This document shows positions 27,662-37,042 of a DNA stretch of 64,000 bases, in pieces. The notes beneath the pieces are model-generated. The model did not search any database, was not told the origin of the DNA, and saw nothing but the letters and a program-made list of their open reading frames with translations. The DNA is taken from assembly GCA_963736175.1 (NCBI GenBank), contig CAVTNU010000002.1, forward strand, positions 1-64,000. The letters run 5' to 3'. The first letter of the stretch is position 1. Every line of letters starts with the position of its first letter. Position numbers and translations under genes: made by a program. Source of the DNA: Rhodoblastus sp963736175. GTDB lineage: Bacteria > Pseudomonadota > Alphaproteobacteria > Rhizobiales > Beijerinckiaceae.

Positions 27662-28081
27662 TTGAGCGAGGACAAAGGCGATTCTTCAGATCGAGGCGCG
27701 CGAATCTTTCGCGCCGCCTTCGTGCGTCAGGGCGCCTCGCCTTCGCCCCTTCCCGTCGGCGCCGTCGAGACGGCGGGGGAGGAGTTGGTCGGCTTCGACC
27801 GTTTGGAGCTGCGGGCGATCTTCCAGATTTACGGCGCTATGGTCGCCGCCGGCGAATGGCGCGACTACGCCATGGACTTCTTGCCCTCGCGCGCCGTCTT
27901 CGCGATTTTTCGCCGTTTTGGCGAGGCGCCCTATTACCGCATCGTCAAAGAGCCGAAATCGGCGCGCAAGCAAGGCGCCTATAGCGTCATTGCGCAGACC
28001 GGGCTCATCTTGAAGCGCGGCCATGATCTGTCGCGCGTCCTGGCGGCGATCGCCAGACGGCCGAAACTGACGACGATCTGA
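27662..28081 (+). CDS. DUF2794 domain protein
   Basis: The protein has about 139 residues. The core ELRAIFQIYGAMVAAGEWRDYAMDFL, FAIFRRFGEAPYYRIVKEP and QGAYSVIAQTGLILKRGHDL are diagnostic of DUF2794, a family almost restricted to Hyphomicrobiales and relatives, without known function. The proposed start is TTG 27662 (SEDKGD); no in-frame ATG lies near, and no strong ribosome site precedes it, so the N-terminus is uncertain. Confidence 0.78.
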   Translation: MSEDKGDSSDRGARIFRAAFVRQGASPSPLPVGAVETAGEELVGFDRLELRAIFQIYGAMVAAGEWRDYAMDFLPSRAVFAIFRRFGEAPYYRIVKEPKSARKQGAYSVIAQTGLILKRGHDLSRVLAAIARRPKLTTI

Positions 28082-28146
28082 CGCCTTCCGCCGAAAGATT
28101 CGCGAACCGTCCGTTCGGCGGCGGCGCTAACGAGCCATGTCGGAAT

Positions 28147-28176
28147 AAAAAAGCCCCGTCGCGAACGGCGGGGCTT
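28147..28176. terminator. Bidirectional intrinsic terminator
   Basis: AAGCCCCG (28151-28158) pairs with CGGGGCTT (28169-28176), with two further inner pairs around a CGAA loop. A six-base A-run precedes it on plus, giving U6 on minus; on plus TTGTTCT follows. It serves the convergent DUF2794 and Bax-inhibitor genes. Confidence 0.8.
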
Positions 28177-28243
28177 GTTCTGATCTTTCCGCGCTCCGGT
28201 TAACCGGGGACGCGTCGCGGCGTCGAGCCTAGACCATTTGTTT

Positions 28244-28292
28244 GAGCGCATATTCTTATCCGAAAAGTCTGCAACTTCTCGGGAATATGCTC
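28244..28292. repeat. Dispersed palindromic element (copy A)
   Basis: GAGCGCATATTC (28244-28255) and GAATATGCTC (28283-28292) flank an inner stem of the CCGAAAAG / CTTCTCGGG type. The minus-strand sequence strongly resembles copy B at 59987-60033. It ends one base into the stop codon of the Bax-inhibitor gene. Confidence 0.65.
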
Positions 28293-29068
28293 TAGTCGTT
28301 GCGCGAGCCGGTCAATTGCAGCACCGACATGAAGATATTGATGAAGTCGAGATAGAGCTTCAAGGCGCCGTTGATCGACTTCTTCGTCGCGATTTCGTAG
28401 CCGTCGGCCTCGAAATACATCTCCTTGATCGCCTGTGTGTCCCAAGCGGTCAGGCCGGCGAAAATCAGCACCGAAATGATCGACAGGCCAAACTGGAACG
28501 CCGAGCTGTGCAGGAACAGATTGACGACGCTGGCGATGATCAGGCCGAACAGGCCCATCATCAGGAACGTGCCGAAGGCCGAAAGATCACGTTTTGTCGT
28601 ATAGCCATAGAGGCTGAGCGCGCCGAACGAAGCCGCCGTGATGAAGAAAGCTCGCGTCACCGACGCCCCGGTATAAACCAGAAGCACGGACGACAACGAC
28701 AGGCCCATGACCGCCGAAAAGGCGTAGAACAGGGAGCGGGCGCTGGAGGCCGCCATTTTGTCGACGCGGAACGAGAAGAACAGGATGAAGGCCAGCGGCG
28801 CCAACATCACCACCCAGCGCAACGGGCTGCTATAGAGCGCCGCGCCGAATTCGGTCAGGTAAGTGTGCGAACCAAGCTGATAGGCGGTCGGGGTGGCGGA
28901 GACCGCCATGATATTCGCGCCAAGCGCGGCCGCGCCGGTGATCGCCAGCCCGATCGACATGTGATTGTAAACGCCGAGCATAAAGCTGCGCAGACCCTGG
29001 TCTACATCGGCCCCGGCGCGCGGAACGCTTTGACCCCAGCGGGCGGCGTTACGGTCGAAGTCAGACAT
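28292..29068 (-). CDS. Bax inhibitor-1 / YccA family membrane protein
   Basis: The 258-residue protein has a hydrophilic start (SDFDRNAARWGQSVPRAG) and seven predicted membrane helices, the family layout. Typical segments are QGLRSFMLGVYNHMSIGLAITG and GLTAWDTQAIKEMYFE, the latter carrying the conserved aspartate proposed to form the pH-sensing pair of BI-1 channels. Such proteins are calcium-leak or stress-linked membrane proteins. It converges with the DUF2794 gene, with terminator and palindrome between. Confidence 0.9.
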   Translation of the reverse strand: MSDFDRNAARWGQSVPRAGADVDQGLRSFMLGVYNHMSIGLAITGAAALGANIMAVSATPTAYQLGSHTYLTEFGAALYSSPLRWVVMLAPLAFILFFSFRVDKMAASSARSLFYAFSAVMGLSLSSVLLVYTGASVTRAFFITAASFGALSLYGYTTKRDLSAFGTFLMMGLFGLIIASVVNLFLHSSAFQFGLSIISVLIFAGLTAWDTQAIKEMYFEADGYEIATKKSINGALKLYLDFINIFMSVLQLTGSRND

Positions 29069-29201
29069 TTCATCCTCGCCTGAACTGTGAGGGAGTCGCC
29101 GGCCGCAGCCAAACGCTCCGCCGGCGCCAAAAGGCGCGGCAACCGATTATATGGCCGGGGGTCCTTCAAAACACAAGGGCGTCGGCGGCGGCGGGCGCCA
29201 T

Positions 29202-31748
29202 TTATAGCTCCCGCAGCCGTCGCGCCGGCTTTTGCCCGAGAATCCGCCAGCTTTGGGTCAGGCCGAGGCCGATGGCGAGCGTTGTTGTCCCGGCGGCGGC
29301 GGCGAGCGCCAAGCCGAAGGAAAAGGCGTAGGGCAGATCCATGATCTTGACGACGACGAACCAGGCGGCGAGGGCGCCGCAGGCTATGCCGACCAACGCG
29401 GCGGCAAGGCCGAGGAAGGCGAATTCAAGCGCCAGCGCGCGGATGAGCGCCCAGCGCGTCGCGCCCAGCGTCTTCAGGACCATCGCGTCGTATAGCCGAC
29501 CGCGCTGGCTCGCCGCGACGGCGCCCGCCATCACCAGGGCGCAGACGGCGAATGCGGCGGCGCTCGCAGCCAAAATGGCGGAAGACAGTTTCGACAGCGC
29601 GTCGTCGAGCGTTTGCAGGGCTTGCCTGACGCCGATGCTGGTCACGGCGGGAAAGGCCTCGGCGGCGGCGCGCACGATCCTGCCCTCGCGGTCGGGATCG
29701 GCCGCCGCCGGCAGACTCAAGGTCATCAACTGCATGTAGGGGGCGCCGGCGAAGGCGTTGGGGGAAAAGACCAGTACGAAATTGATGCCGAGCGATCGCC
29801 AGTTCACGGCGCGCAGATTAGCGACTTTGGCGTCGAGATTTCGCCCCAGCACATTGACGCTCAATTCGTCGCCGATCTTGAGACCGAGGCCTTCGGCGAC
29901 GCCGGCGTCGAGCGAAACCAACGGGCGGCCTTGATAACCGGGTTTCCACCACGCCCCCGCGACAACGCGCGAGCCGGGCGGCGGCGCGTCCGCGAAGGTG
30001 ACGCCGCGATCGCCCTCCAGCACCCAGGCGGCGCTGCGGCTCGCCGGCGCCTGCTCGGCAGCGACGCCCTTGATCCGGACGATGCGCCCGCGCAACAGGG
30101 GCGCGGCGGCGACGCGTCCGTCGCTCGCCTGTTCCTTGAGAAAGGCGGCGAAGGCCTGCGCCTTGGCGTTCGGCACGTCGAGAAAGAAAAAGCTGGGCGT
30201 TCCCGGACCGAGGCCGTCCGCGATCTCCTTGCGCAAATTATATTCGGTGAGGCTCAGCGTCGTCAGAAGGCTCGCCCCCAGTCCCAATGACAGCACAAGC
30301 GCCGGCGTCAGCGCGCCGGGCCGATAAAGGTTGACGAGCGCCAGCCGCAAGATCGCTTGTTTGGGCCGCGGCGCCCGCCGCGCCAGCGCCATCACGGCCT
30401 GGCCGGCGAAATGCAATAAGAGGAACGCCAGCGCGACGGCGAGCGCGAAACCCAGGGCGAAACCGTGGTCCTGCGCTAGAAAAACCGTCAAGGCGATCAA
30501 CGCGACCAGCGCCGCGATGCTGGCGAGGAGATAGGGACGGCGCACCGGCGCGGGCGCTTGCGCGCCATTGTCGCGCAGCAGGGCGACAGCGCGGATGTCA
30601 TGAGCGCGCCCAAGCGCCGGCAAGGCGAACAGCGCGGCGGCGAGAAGACCGTCGATGACGCCGACTCCGGCGTCGAGCGGCGACAGATGCGGGACGATCG
30701 GCAGCGCCAGCGCGCGTCCAGCGCTTGCCGCCAGAAGATAGGGCAGGCCAAGGCCGATCGCCGCGCCGAGAAGCGCGCTCGCCAGCGCGATCAGCGCGAC
30801 CTGAAGGAAAACGATTTGAAAGGCCTCGAAATCGGTGGCCCCAAGCGCCTTGAAGATCGCCAGCGCGCGTCGCTTGCGCTCGATCAATCCGCGCGCCGCA
30901 TTGGCCAGGCCGACACCGCCGCACGCCAGCGCGGTCAGACCGATCAGCGTCAACAATTGCGAAAAACGTTCAAGGTTGCGCGATAATTGCGGGGAGACGG
31001 CGGCGCGCGTGCGAACCTCCCAGCCGGCTTGCGGGAAAGCGGCGTTGGCGTCGCGGACGAGGCGATCGAGCGCTTCGTCGGACGCGCCGGCCGCGAGCGT
31101 CAAACGGGCGCTGGAGCGGGTCAAAGCCCCAGGCTCCAGCAGACTTGTCGTCTGCAGGCCTTGCGCGCTCATCATCACCCGCGGTCCAAAGCCAAGGCCG
31201 GCGCCGATATTGTCGGGCTCCTTCGCCAGCAGCGCCCGTATTTCGAAATGTCCGCGACCGATATTGACGGCGTCGCCGACCCGCGCGCCAAGCCGGGCGC
31301 TCAACGCCGGATCGACGACGACGCCGAAACGCTCGCCCTCGCGCGCCAAAGCCTTATCCAGAGGCTGAGCCGGCGTGAGGTCGACCGCGCCGGTCAAGGG
31401 ATAGGCGCCGTCGACAGCCTTGATCTCGACCAGGGCCGTCGCTTCACCGAAACGGGCCATCGAGCGCAGCGTGATGATTTCGCTCAAAGCGCCGCGCAGG
31501 ACAAGAAAGGCGCGCTCATCCGGCTGCAGGGGCCTTTGCGCCCGACCGAAGGAGACGTCGGCGCCCAGAAGAATGCGCCCCTCGCGCGCCAGTCCCTCGC
31601 GCAATGCGCTGGAGGTCGCGGCGACGCCGACTATGGCGGCTACGCCTAGCGCTATACAGGCGATGAAAACGCCGTAACCTTTGAGACCGCCGCGAAGATC
31701 GCGCCAGGCCAGACGCAGCAAAGCCCCACGCAGCAGAGCCGGCTTCAC
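29202..31748 (-). CDS. FtsX-like ABC permease (YbbP type)
   Basis: The 848-residue membrane protein has an N-terminal helix, a periplasmic MacB-like domain (LLGADVSFGRAQRP), and two FtsX-like permease domains (about residues 265-390 and 730-840) with a central helical part, giving about ten helices. This is the YbbP architecture. The start is GTG 31748, which overlaps the ATPase stop as GTGA. It forms one transporter with the ATPase; export or extraction of lipid or hydrophobic compounds from the inner membrane is inferred from the family. Confidence 0.88.
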   Translation of the reverse strand: MKPALLRGALLRLAWRDLRGGLKGYGVFIACIALGVAAIVGVAATSSALREGLAREGRILLGADVSFGRAQRPLQPDERAFLVLRGALSEIITLRSMARFGEATALVEIKAVDGAYPLTGAVDLTPAQPLDKALAREGERFGVVVDPALSARLGARVGDAVNIGRGHFEIRALLAKEPDNIGAGLGFGPRVMMSAQGLQTTSLLEPGALTRSSARLTLAAGASDEALDRLVRDANAAFPQAGWEVRTRAAVSPQLSRNLERFSQLLTLIGLTALACGGVGLANAARGLIERKRRALAIFKALGATDFEAFQIVFLQVALIALASALLGAAIGLGLPYLLAASAGRALALPIVPHLSPLDAGVGVIDGLLAAALFALPALGRAHDIRAVALLRDNGAQAPAPVRRPYLLASIAALVALIALTVFLAQDHGFALGFALAVALAFLLLHFAGQAVMALARRAPRPKQAILRLALVNLYRPGALTPALVLSLGLGASLLTTLSLTEYNLRKEIADGLGPGTPSFFFLDVPNAKAQAFAAFLKEQASDGRVAAAPLLRGRIVRIKGVAAEQAPASRSAAWVLEGDRGVTFADAPPPGSRVVAGAWWKPGYQGRPLVSLDAGVAEGLGLKIGDELSVNVLGRNLDAKVANLRAVNWRSLGINFVLVFSPNAFAGAPYMQLMTLSLPAAADPDREGRIVRAAAEAFPAVTSIGVRQALQTLDDALSKLSSAILAASAAAFAVCALVMAGAVAASQRGRLYDAMVLKTLGATRWALIRALALEFAFLGLAAALVGIACGALAAWFVVVKIMDLPYAFSFGLALAAAAGTTTLAIGLGLTQSWRILGQKPARRLREL

Positions 31749-32449
31749 GCGCCCGTCTCCGCCAATGCGGCTTCCGCGCCGGTTTCGACGGCGCCCGAGC
31801 GCAGTCGAACGATGCGGTCGCATCGGCTCGCCAGAGCCGGGTCGTGCGTCACCAACACGAGGGTCGCGCCGCGCGCCTTTTTCAGCGCGAACATCAATTC
31901 GACAATGGAGGCGCCAGTCGCTTCGTCGAGATTGCCCGTCGGCTCGTCCGCCGCGAGAATGGCGGGACGGATGACCAGAGCGCGCGCCAGCGCCACGCGC
32001 TGCTGCTCGCCGCCCGAAAGCGCCGTCGGATAATGCACGGCGCGCGAAGCGAGGCCGACGGCTTCAAGTTCGGCGCGCGCGCGTTCGAAGGCGAAGCTTT
32101 CGCCCGCCAGTTCAAGCGGAACCGCGACGTTCTCCAACGCCGTCATCGTCGGAATAAGGTGAAATGCCTGAAAAACGACGCCGATCCGTGCGCCGCGAAA
32201 ACGCGCCAGCGCGTCCTCGCTCATCGCGCCCAGATCGCGCCCCTCGATTTCGACCCGGCCCGAATCGGGCCGCTCAAGGCCCGCCATCGTCATCAACAGC
32301 GTCGACTTGCCCGATCCCGAAGGGCCGAGCATGGCGATGGCTTCGCCGGCGCCGATATCGAGGGAAATATCTTTGAGAATATGGGTCCTTGCTTCCCCTT
32401 GCCCCAGACTCAAATTGACTTTTTCCAGCTTGATCGCCGATGTGGACAT
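31745..32449 (-). CDS. ABC transporter ATP-binding protein (YbbA type)
   Basis: The 234-residue ATPase has Walker A GPSGSGKST, signature LSGGEQQRVALARAL, Walker B ILAADEPTGNLD and switch histidine THDPAL. It belongs to the LolD/MacB/YbbA branch. It lies 25 bp from the divergent tesA and overlaps its permease gene, the same tesA / ybbA-ybbP arrangement as in E. coli, so I assign it as YbbA. Confidence 0.9.
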   Translation of the reverse strand: MSTSAIKLEKVNLSLGQGEARTHILKDISLDIGAGEAIAMLGPSGSGKSTLLMTMAGLERPDSGRVEIEGRDLGAMSEDALARFRGARIGVVFQAFHLIPTMTALENVAVPLELAGESFAFERARAELEAVGLASRAVHYPTALSGGEQQRVALARALVIRPAILAADEPTGNLDEATGASIVELMFALKKARGATLVLVTHDPALASRCDRIVRLRSGAVETGAEAALAETGA

Positions 32450-32474
32450 GGATTGCTTTCAAACGGAGCCGAAG

Positions 32475-33296
32475 ATGAATCGCATTGCGCCGACCATCGG
32501 GCTTGGGGCTGTTTCGAAAATAGCGCGCGGCGTTTTCGAGACGGATAGGCGTTTAGGCGACCTGTTGGCGCGCTTCGCCGCCCCTGGCGCCGAAAAAGGC
32601 GCGCCGAGACGGCGTTTTCACCCATATGGGCGCGTCCGCCCGTTTCGCCAAATATTTTTTGTTTTCGCCTTCGCGCTGGCTGTTGTGTCGGGCGTCGGCC
32701 CCGTCGTCGCCGAAACCGCCCGCATTCTGGCATTGGGCGATAGTTTGACGGCCGGTTTCGGGCTCGGTCCGCAGGAATCCTTTCCCGCCGTCCTGCAAAA
32801 GGCGCTGGGCTCCAAGGGCTATGACGTCGAGGTGGAAAACGCCGGCGTGTCGGGCGACACCAGCGAAGGCGCGCTGGCGCGGCTCGACTGGGTGTTGTCG
32901 CAAGACGTGGGCGCCGCCATTGTCGAAATCGGCGCCAATGACATGCTGCGCGGCCTCGATCCGAAAATTCCGCGCGACAATATCGCCGCCATTCTTGCGC
33001 GATTGCGGGCCAAGCGCATTCCGGTTCTGTTGGCGGGCGTCCGCGCCGCGCCCAACCTCGGCGCGGACTATCAAAAACAATTCGACGCCATCTATCCCGA
33101 TCTCGCGCGGCAATTTTCCTGCGCGCTCTACCCTTTTTTTCTCGAGGGCGTCGCCGGTCATCGCGACTTGCAATTGCCGGATGGAATGCACCCCAACGCC
33201 AAAGGGGTCGAGATCATCGTCGCGGCGATTCTGCCCGACGTCGAGCGTCTGATCGCGGCGGCGAAAAAGGCCCGCGCGGACAGCCCTTCCCGCTAG
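32475..33296 (+). CDS. tesA: SGNH arylesterase / lysophospholipase, TesA type
   Basis: The 273-residue protein carries the GDSL family blocks: the nucleophile in ALGDSLTAGFG, NAGVSGDTSEG, GANDMLRGL, and the catalytic pair in LPDGMHPN near the end. A hydrophobic segment (FFVFAFALAVVSGVGPVVAE) precedes the domain as signal peptide, but 60 residues lie in front of it, which is long; a later start is possible, though no in-frame ATG is available. ATG 32475 follows CGGAG. It acts in the periplasm on acyl esters. Divergent from the YbbA/YbbP transporter. Confidence 0.88.
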   Translation: MNRIAPTIGLGAVSKIARGVFETDRRLGDLLARFAAPGAEKGAPRRRFHPYGRVRPFRQIFFVFAFALAVVSGVGPVVAETARILALGDSLTAGFGLGPQESFPAVLQKALGSKGYDVEVENAGVSGDTSEGALARLDWVLSQDVGAAIVEIGANDMLRGLDPKIPRDNIAAILARLRAKRIPVLLAGVRAAPNLGADYQKQFDAIYPDLARQFSCALYPFFLEGVAGHRDLQLPDGMHPNAKGVEIIVAAILPDVERLIAAAKKARADSPSR

Positions 33297-33349
33297 AATC
33301 CAACCGCCCGGCGCGCTATGGCTGCCGCTATCGTCTGAGGCGAGAACTC

Positions 33350-33880
33350 ATGCCCCGCCTGTTTTCCGGCCTGGAAATTCCCGACGAAATCGCCTCCGAG
33401 CTGGCCTTGGTTCGTGGCGGACTCTCCGGCGCGCGCTGGATCGAGCCGGACGATTATCACATCACCCTGCGATTTTTCGGCGATGTCGACGCGCGCACGG
33501 CCAACGCCTTATGCGAGGAAATGGCCGCCATTTTCGCCGCGGCGCTGACTTTGAGCGTTGACGAATTGGCGGTTTTCGGCGGCGCGCGGCCACGCGCCCT
33601 GATCGCCCGGGTCAAACCTTCGCTGAGCCTGAGCGTGTTGCAGACCGAGCACGAGCGTCTCGCCCGCCGCCTTGGCCTAGCCCCGGAAACGCGCAAATTC
33701 TCGCCGCACGTGACGCTGGCGCGGCTGCGCGATGTGTCGCCTTTGGCTGCCGCCGGCTACCTGGCGTCGCGCGCCCTTACGCCGCGCCCGTTCGTCGCGC
33801 CGCGTTTCGTCCTGTATTCCTCGCGGGATTCGGTCGGCGGCGGCCCTTATCTGGTCGAGGCGGCTTTCCCATTCGGCTGA
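33350..33880 (+). CDS. thpR: RNA 2',3'-cyclic phosphodiesterase (2H family)
   Basis: The 176-residue protein has the two HxT motifs of the 2H phosphoesterases, YHITLRFFG (about residue 42) and FSPHVTLARL (about 122), and starts PRLFSGLEIP as ThpR/LigT proteins do. It opens 2',3'-cyclic phosphate ends of RNA. The ATG follows GAGGCGAGAAC. It lies downstream of tesA and converges with hpt. Confidence 0.88.
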   Translation: MPRLFSGLEIPDEIASELALVRGGLSGARWIEPDDYHITLRFFGDVDARTANALCEEMAAIFAAALTLSVDELAVFGGARPRALIARVKPSLSLSVLQTEHERLARRLGLAPETRKFSPHVTLARLRDVSPLAAAGYLASRALTPRPFVAPRFVLYSSRDSVGGGPYLVEAAFPFG

Positions 33881-33922
33881 CATACCGGTGGCGAAACCAA
33901 CGCGGCCGGGCGCGAAAACGCG

Positions 33923-34471
33923 CTATTGGGTGGTTTCGTCCGCCTCGATCGCGCCGATGAAGGGCAATTGACGATAGCGATGGGCGACGTCCATGCCGTA
34001 ACCGACGACGAACAGGTCCGGGCATTCGAAACCGACGAAATCGGCGTGGACCTGAACCGCGCGCCTTTTCGGCTTTTCCAGCGCCACGCAGACAAAAACG
34101 CGGCGCGCGCCGCGCGCGGCGATCAAATCCTTGGCGAAGGCCAACGTCCGGCCCGATTCGAGAATGTCGTCGATCAGCAGGACGTCTCGTCCCTGAAGCG
34201 AGGATTCGATGTCCTTGATGATGGTCACGGCGCCTGAAGAGACGGTGCCCTCGCGGTAGCTCGACAATTGCAGGAATTCGACTTCGGGCTCAAGTCCGGC
34301 GCGGTGCAGGGCGCGCAGCAGATCGGCGGCGAACATGAACGAACCTTTGAGCACGGCGACCGCAATGAGCTCGCGCGGCGCCGTCGCCGCGATTTCTCCG
34401 GCCATCTGTTCGATACGCCGGGCGATGGTCTGTTCGTCGAAAAGAACTTTCACTCGTCGGTGGCCGTTCAT
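33923..34471 (-). CDS. hpt: Hypoxanthine phosphoribosyltransferase
   Basis: The 182-residue purine salvage enzyme converts hypoxanthine or guanine with PRPP to the nucleotide. It has VAVLKGSFMFAADLLR, SSYREGTVSSG, the PRPP loop VLLIDDILESGRTL and YGMDVAHRYRQLPFIG. The start ATG 34471 overlaps the stop of the upstream DUF3426 gene as ATGA, so both are co-translated. The frame stays open well upstream but only as shadow of that gene. Confidence 0.92.
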   Translation of the reverse strand: MNGHRRVKVLFDEQTIARRIEQMAGEIAATAPRELIAVAVLKGSFMFAADLLRALHRAGLEPEVEFLQLSSYREGTVSSGAVTIIKDIESSLQGRDVLLIDDILESGRTLAFAKDLIAARGARRVFVCVALEKPKRRAVQVHADFVGFECPDLFVVGYGMDVAHRYRQLPFIGAIEADETTQ

Positions 34472-35129
34472 TTGGCGTATTTCCTGGCGGCGGCGCGTTC
34501 GGCGCCCGAGGCGAATCGGACGGCGACTTGCGCCCCTTGGCTCGGCGGCGCGGCCAGGCGCGCGCGGAAAAACGCGGTTTCGCCGGCCTCCAGCCGCGCC
34601 TTGGGCGGCGAAGTTCCCCAGGAATAGATCTCCTGGCCGGCGTCGTCGATGACCGCCAGCCGTAAGGCGGGAACATCCTGCCGCGCGTTCGCCTGGTTGC
34701 GGATTTCGCCTTCGACGACCAGAATTTTTTGCCCGGACTCTTCGAAAAGGCGGCTGGTCACTTTGCCGAAAACCATCTGTTGCAGGTTGACGGGCACTCC
34801 CAACGCCGAATAGAGCGCCGCCGTTTGCGGAACCGCGCGCACGACGGCCGCGCGCAGGCCGATGGCGGCGCTCCAAAGGCACGCCGCGCCGACGACGATC
34901 CAAAGGGCGCCGGGGCGCCGCGCCGTGCGTCGGCGGTCGCTCGGGGCGACGGCGTTCGCCGTGCAAGATCGGCGCGGCGGGTGTTGTCGTTGATCAGGTC
35001 TTCGCGAATGCGCGCGCGCGGTCTGCGGCTTTCGACCGCCGCGTCGATTTCGCGCGGCGCGCGGGCGCGCGAATTGGCGCTATCCTGAAAGGCTGGGCGC
35101 GGATCAGCGCAAACAAAAGCGTTGGTCAT
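34468..35129 (-). pseudogene. DUF3426 membrane-anchored protein, frameshifted and lacking zinc ribbon
   Basis: The C-terminal 120 residues are a clear DUF3426 domain (LVVEGEIRNQANARQDVPALRL, LEAGETAFFRARL, AQVAVRFASG). In the same frame just upstream lies a membrane helix (ALWIVVGAACLWSAAIGL), but that frame has no start codon before it and a stop near 35080. The likely N-terminus (MTNAFVCADPRP, ATG 35129; RIREDLINDN) is in a different frame, so one indel between about 34900 and 35000 is needed. Intact relatives start with an MJ0042-type zinc ribbon, for which there is no room before ftsE. Confidence 0.55.
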
Positions 35130-35264
35130 GGGAATCCGTCAGGCGGCGATCGGCAAGTCTGGGTCGATTTGGCGTCCTTCATTGGTGTGCTGCTATGGTT
35201 AAAGCCACGTTAAAGAAGTGATTTGCTCGGCGACAGCGTGACATTGCACGTGGGGAGGAGCGCT

Positions 35265-35927
35265 TTGGTCCGTTTCGAAAATGTCGGCCTGCGCTATGGC
35301 ATGGGTTCTGAAATTTTGCGCGACATCAGCTTCGATATCGCGCCGCAGACCTTCCAGTTTCTGACCGGGCCCTCGGGCGCGGGCAAGACAACGCTGTTGC
35401 GGTTGATTTTACTGGCCTTGCAGCCCACGCGCGGGGTGATTTCGCTGTTCGGTCAGGACGCCGCCCGGCTCGACAAGGACGCGATCACCGCGCTGCGCCG
35501 GCGCGTCGGCGTGGTGTTCCAGGATTTCCGCCTGCTCGATCACCTGACGACCTATCAAAACGTCGCCTTGCCGCTGCGCGTGCAGGGGCGCGAGGAAAGC
35601 GTCTATCGCGCCGAAGTCGTCGAACTGTTGCACTGGGTCGGACTTGGCGAGCGCATGCACGTCTATCCGCCCGTCCTGTCCGGCGGCGAAAAGCAGCGCG
35701 CCGCCATCGCGCGCGCCCTCATCGGCCGGCCGGAGCTGCTGCTGGCGGACGAGCCGACCGGCAACGTCGATCCCCCGCTCGCCAAGCGGCTGTTGCGGCT
35801 TTTCGTCGAATTGCACAAGTCGGGAACGTCCGTCGTCATCGCCACCCATGATCTGGGGCTGATGGATCAATTCGACCGCGCGCGCCGACTGGTGCTTGGC
35901 GAAGGTCGGCTGCATATTTTCGATTGA
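35265..35927 (+). CDS. ftsE: Cell division ATP-binding protein FtsE
   Basis: The 220-residue ATPase has Walker A GPSGAGKTT, signature LSGGEKQRAAIARAL, Walker B LLLADEPTGN and HDLGLM. With FtsX it links the divisome to periplasmic amidases. The start is TTG 35265, since GGGGAGGAG ends at 35260 and the product then begins VRFENVGLRYG, as in relatives; an earlier TTG at 35223 in the frame has no support. The gene overlaps ftsX by one base. Confidence 0.93.
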   Translation: MVRFENVGLRYGMGSEILRDISFDIAPQTFQFLTGPSGAGKTTLLRLILLALQPTRGVISLFGQDAARLDKDAITALRRRVGVVFQDFRLLDHLTTYQNVALPLRVQGREESVYRAEVVELLHWVGLGERMHVYPPVLSGGEKQRAAIARALIGRPELLLADEPTGNVDPPLAKRLLRLFVELHKSGTSVVIATHDLGLMDQFDRARRLVLGEGRLHIFD

Positions 35928-36910
35928 TGGCGCAATTCATGGTCGATCCATTCACAGCCAGCGCGGGACAATCGGGACGAGACGGCGCGATCGCCGCCGG
36001 GCAAGACGAGACCTGGCGCGACACGCCGCTGGTGCCGGCCGTCACCATCGCCGGGCGGGCCCTGGTGACGGTGATTGCGATCATGACTTTTCTGGCCTCG
36101 CTGACGGCCGGCTTCGCAGTGGTGACCGGCCAGGCCTCGGAGAGCTGGCGAAATTCGGTTTCAATGGAAATGACCGTGCAGGTCAAACCGTTGAGCGGAC
36201 GCGATATCGAGGCCGATGTGGCCAAGGCGGCGGCGGTCGTGCAAAATTTTCCCGGCGTCGATGGCGTCCGGATCTATTCCAAGGCCGAATCCGAACGGCT
36301 GCTCGAACCTTGGCTCGGCGCGGGTCTCGATCTCGGAGAATTGCCGGTGCCGCGCATGATCGTCGTGCGTTTGGCCAAGTCGCAGAGCCTCGACGCGCCG
36401 GCGCTCGCTCACGCTTTGGCGTCCGAAACGCCCAACGCCTTTCTTGACGATCACGGCGTGTGGCTGAAACGGCTGGCGTTGATGGCGCGAGTGGTCGTCG
36501 GCGCGGCGTTGGCGGTGTTCGTGCTCGTTCTGATCGCCATGGGGCTGGCGGTGGTCTTCGCCACGCGCGGCGCGATGGCGGGCAACAAGGAAATCATCGA
36601 TGTGCTGCATTTCGTCGGCGCGACCGACGCCTTTATTTCGAGGCAGTTCCAGCGCCATTTCCTGCGGCTTGGCTTGCGCGGCGGCCTTGTTGGCGGCGGC
36701 GCCTGCATCGTCCTGTTTCTCGCGCTGGGCGCGGTAACCAGACATTTGACGGCGAGCGCGGCGGGCGAACAGGTGGAGGCCATGTTCGGCGCCTTTTCGC
36801 TGGGGCTCAAAGGCTATGGGCTGATCACGCTGATCGCGTTCGGCGTCGCGGGGTTGACGGGGTTCATGTCGCGCGCCATCGTTTTCCGGCAATTGCGCCG
36901 CCTGCGTTGA
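35927..36910 (+). CDS. ftsX: Cell division protein FtsX
   Basis: The 327-residue permease-like protein has one N-terminal helix (about residues 40-65), a periplasmic domain of some 100 residues (VKPLSGRDIEADV, FPGVDGVRIYSKAE), and three C-terminal helices (VVVGAALAVFVLVLIAMGLAVVF, RLGLRGGLVGGGACIVLFLALG, LITLIAFGVAGLTGFM). This is the FtsX fold. ATG 35927 shares one base with the ftsE stop (TGATG), giving tight coupling. Confidence 0.9.
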   Translation: MAQFMVDPFTASAGQSGRDGAIAAGQDETWRDTPLVPAVTIAGRALVTVIAIMTFLASLTAGFAVVTGQASESWRNSVSMEMTVQVKPLSGRDIEADVAKAAAVVQNFPGVDGVRIYSKAESERLLEPWLGAGLDLGELPVPRMIVVRLAKSQSLDAPALAHALASETPNAFLDDHGVWLKRLALMARVVVGAALAVFVLVLIAMGLAVVFATRGAMAGNKEIIDVLHFVGATDAFISRQFQRHFLRLGLRGGLVGGGACIVLFLALGAVTRHLTASAAGEQVEAMFGAFSLGLKGYGLITLIAFGVAGLTGFMSRAIVFRQLRRLR

Positions 36911-37042
36911 GGCGCCGGCGCGGGCGTCCGCCGGAAGGGGATTATTTTTCGGACTATCCGCCGAGAGACTGATCGATTTTGGCGGGACATGGTGTAAGAC
37001 CGTCGACGCGTTCAGGCTCAAAGAACAACCAGGCAGAAGCCC

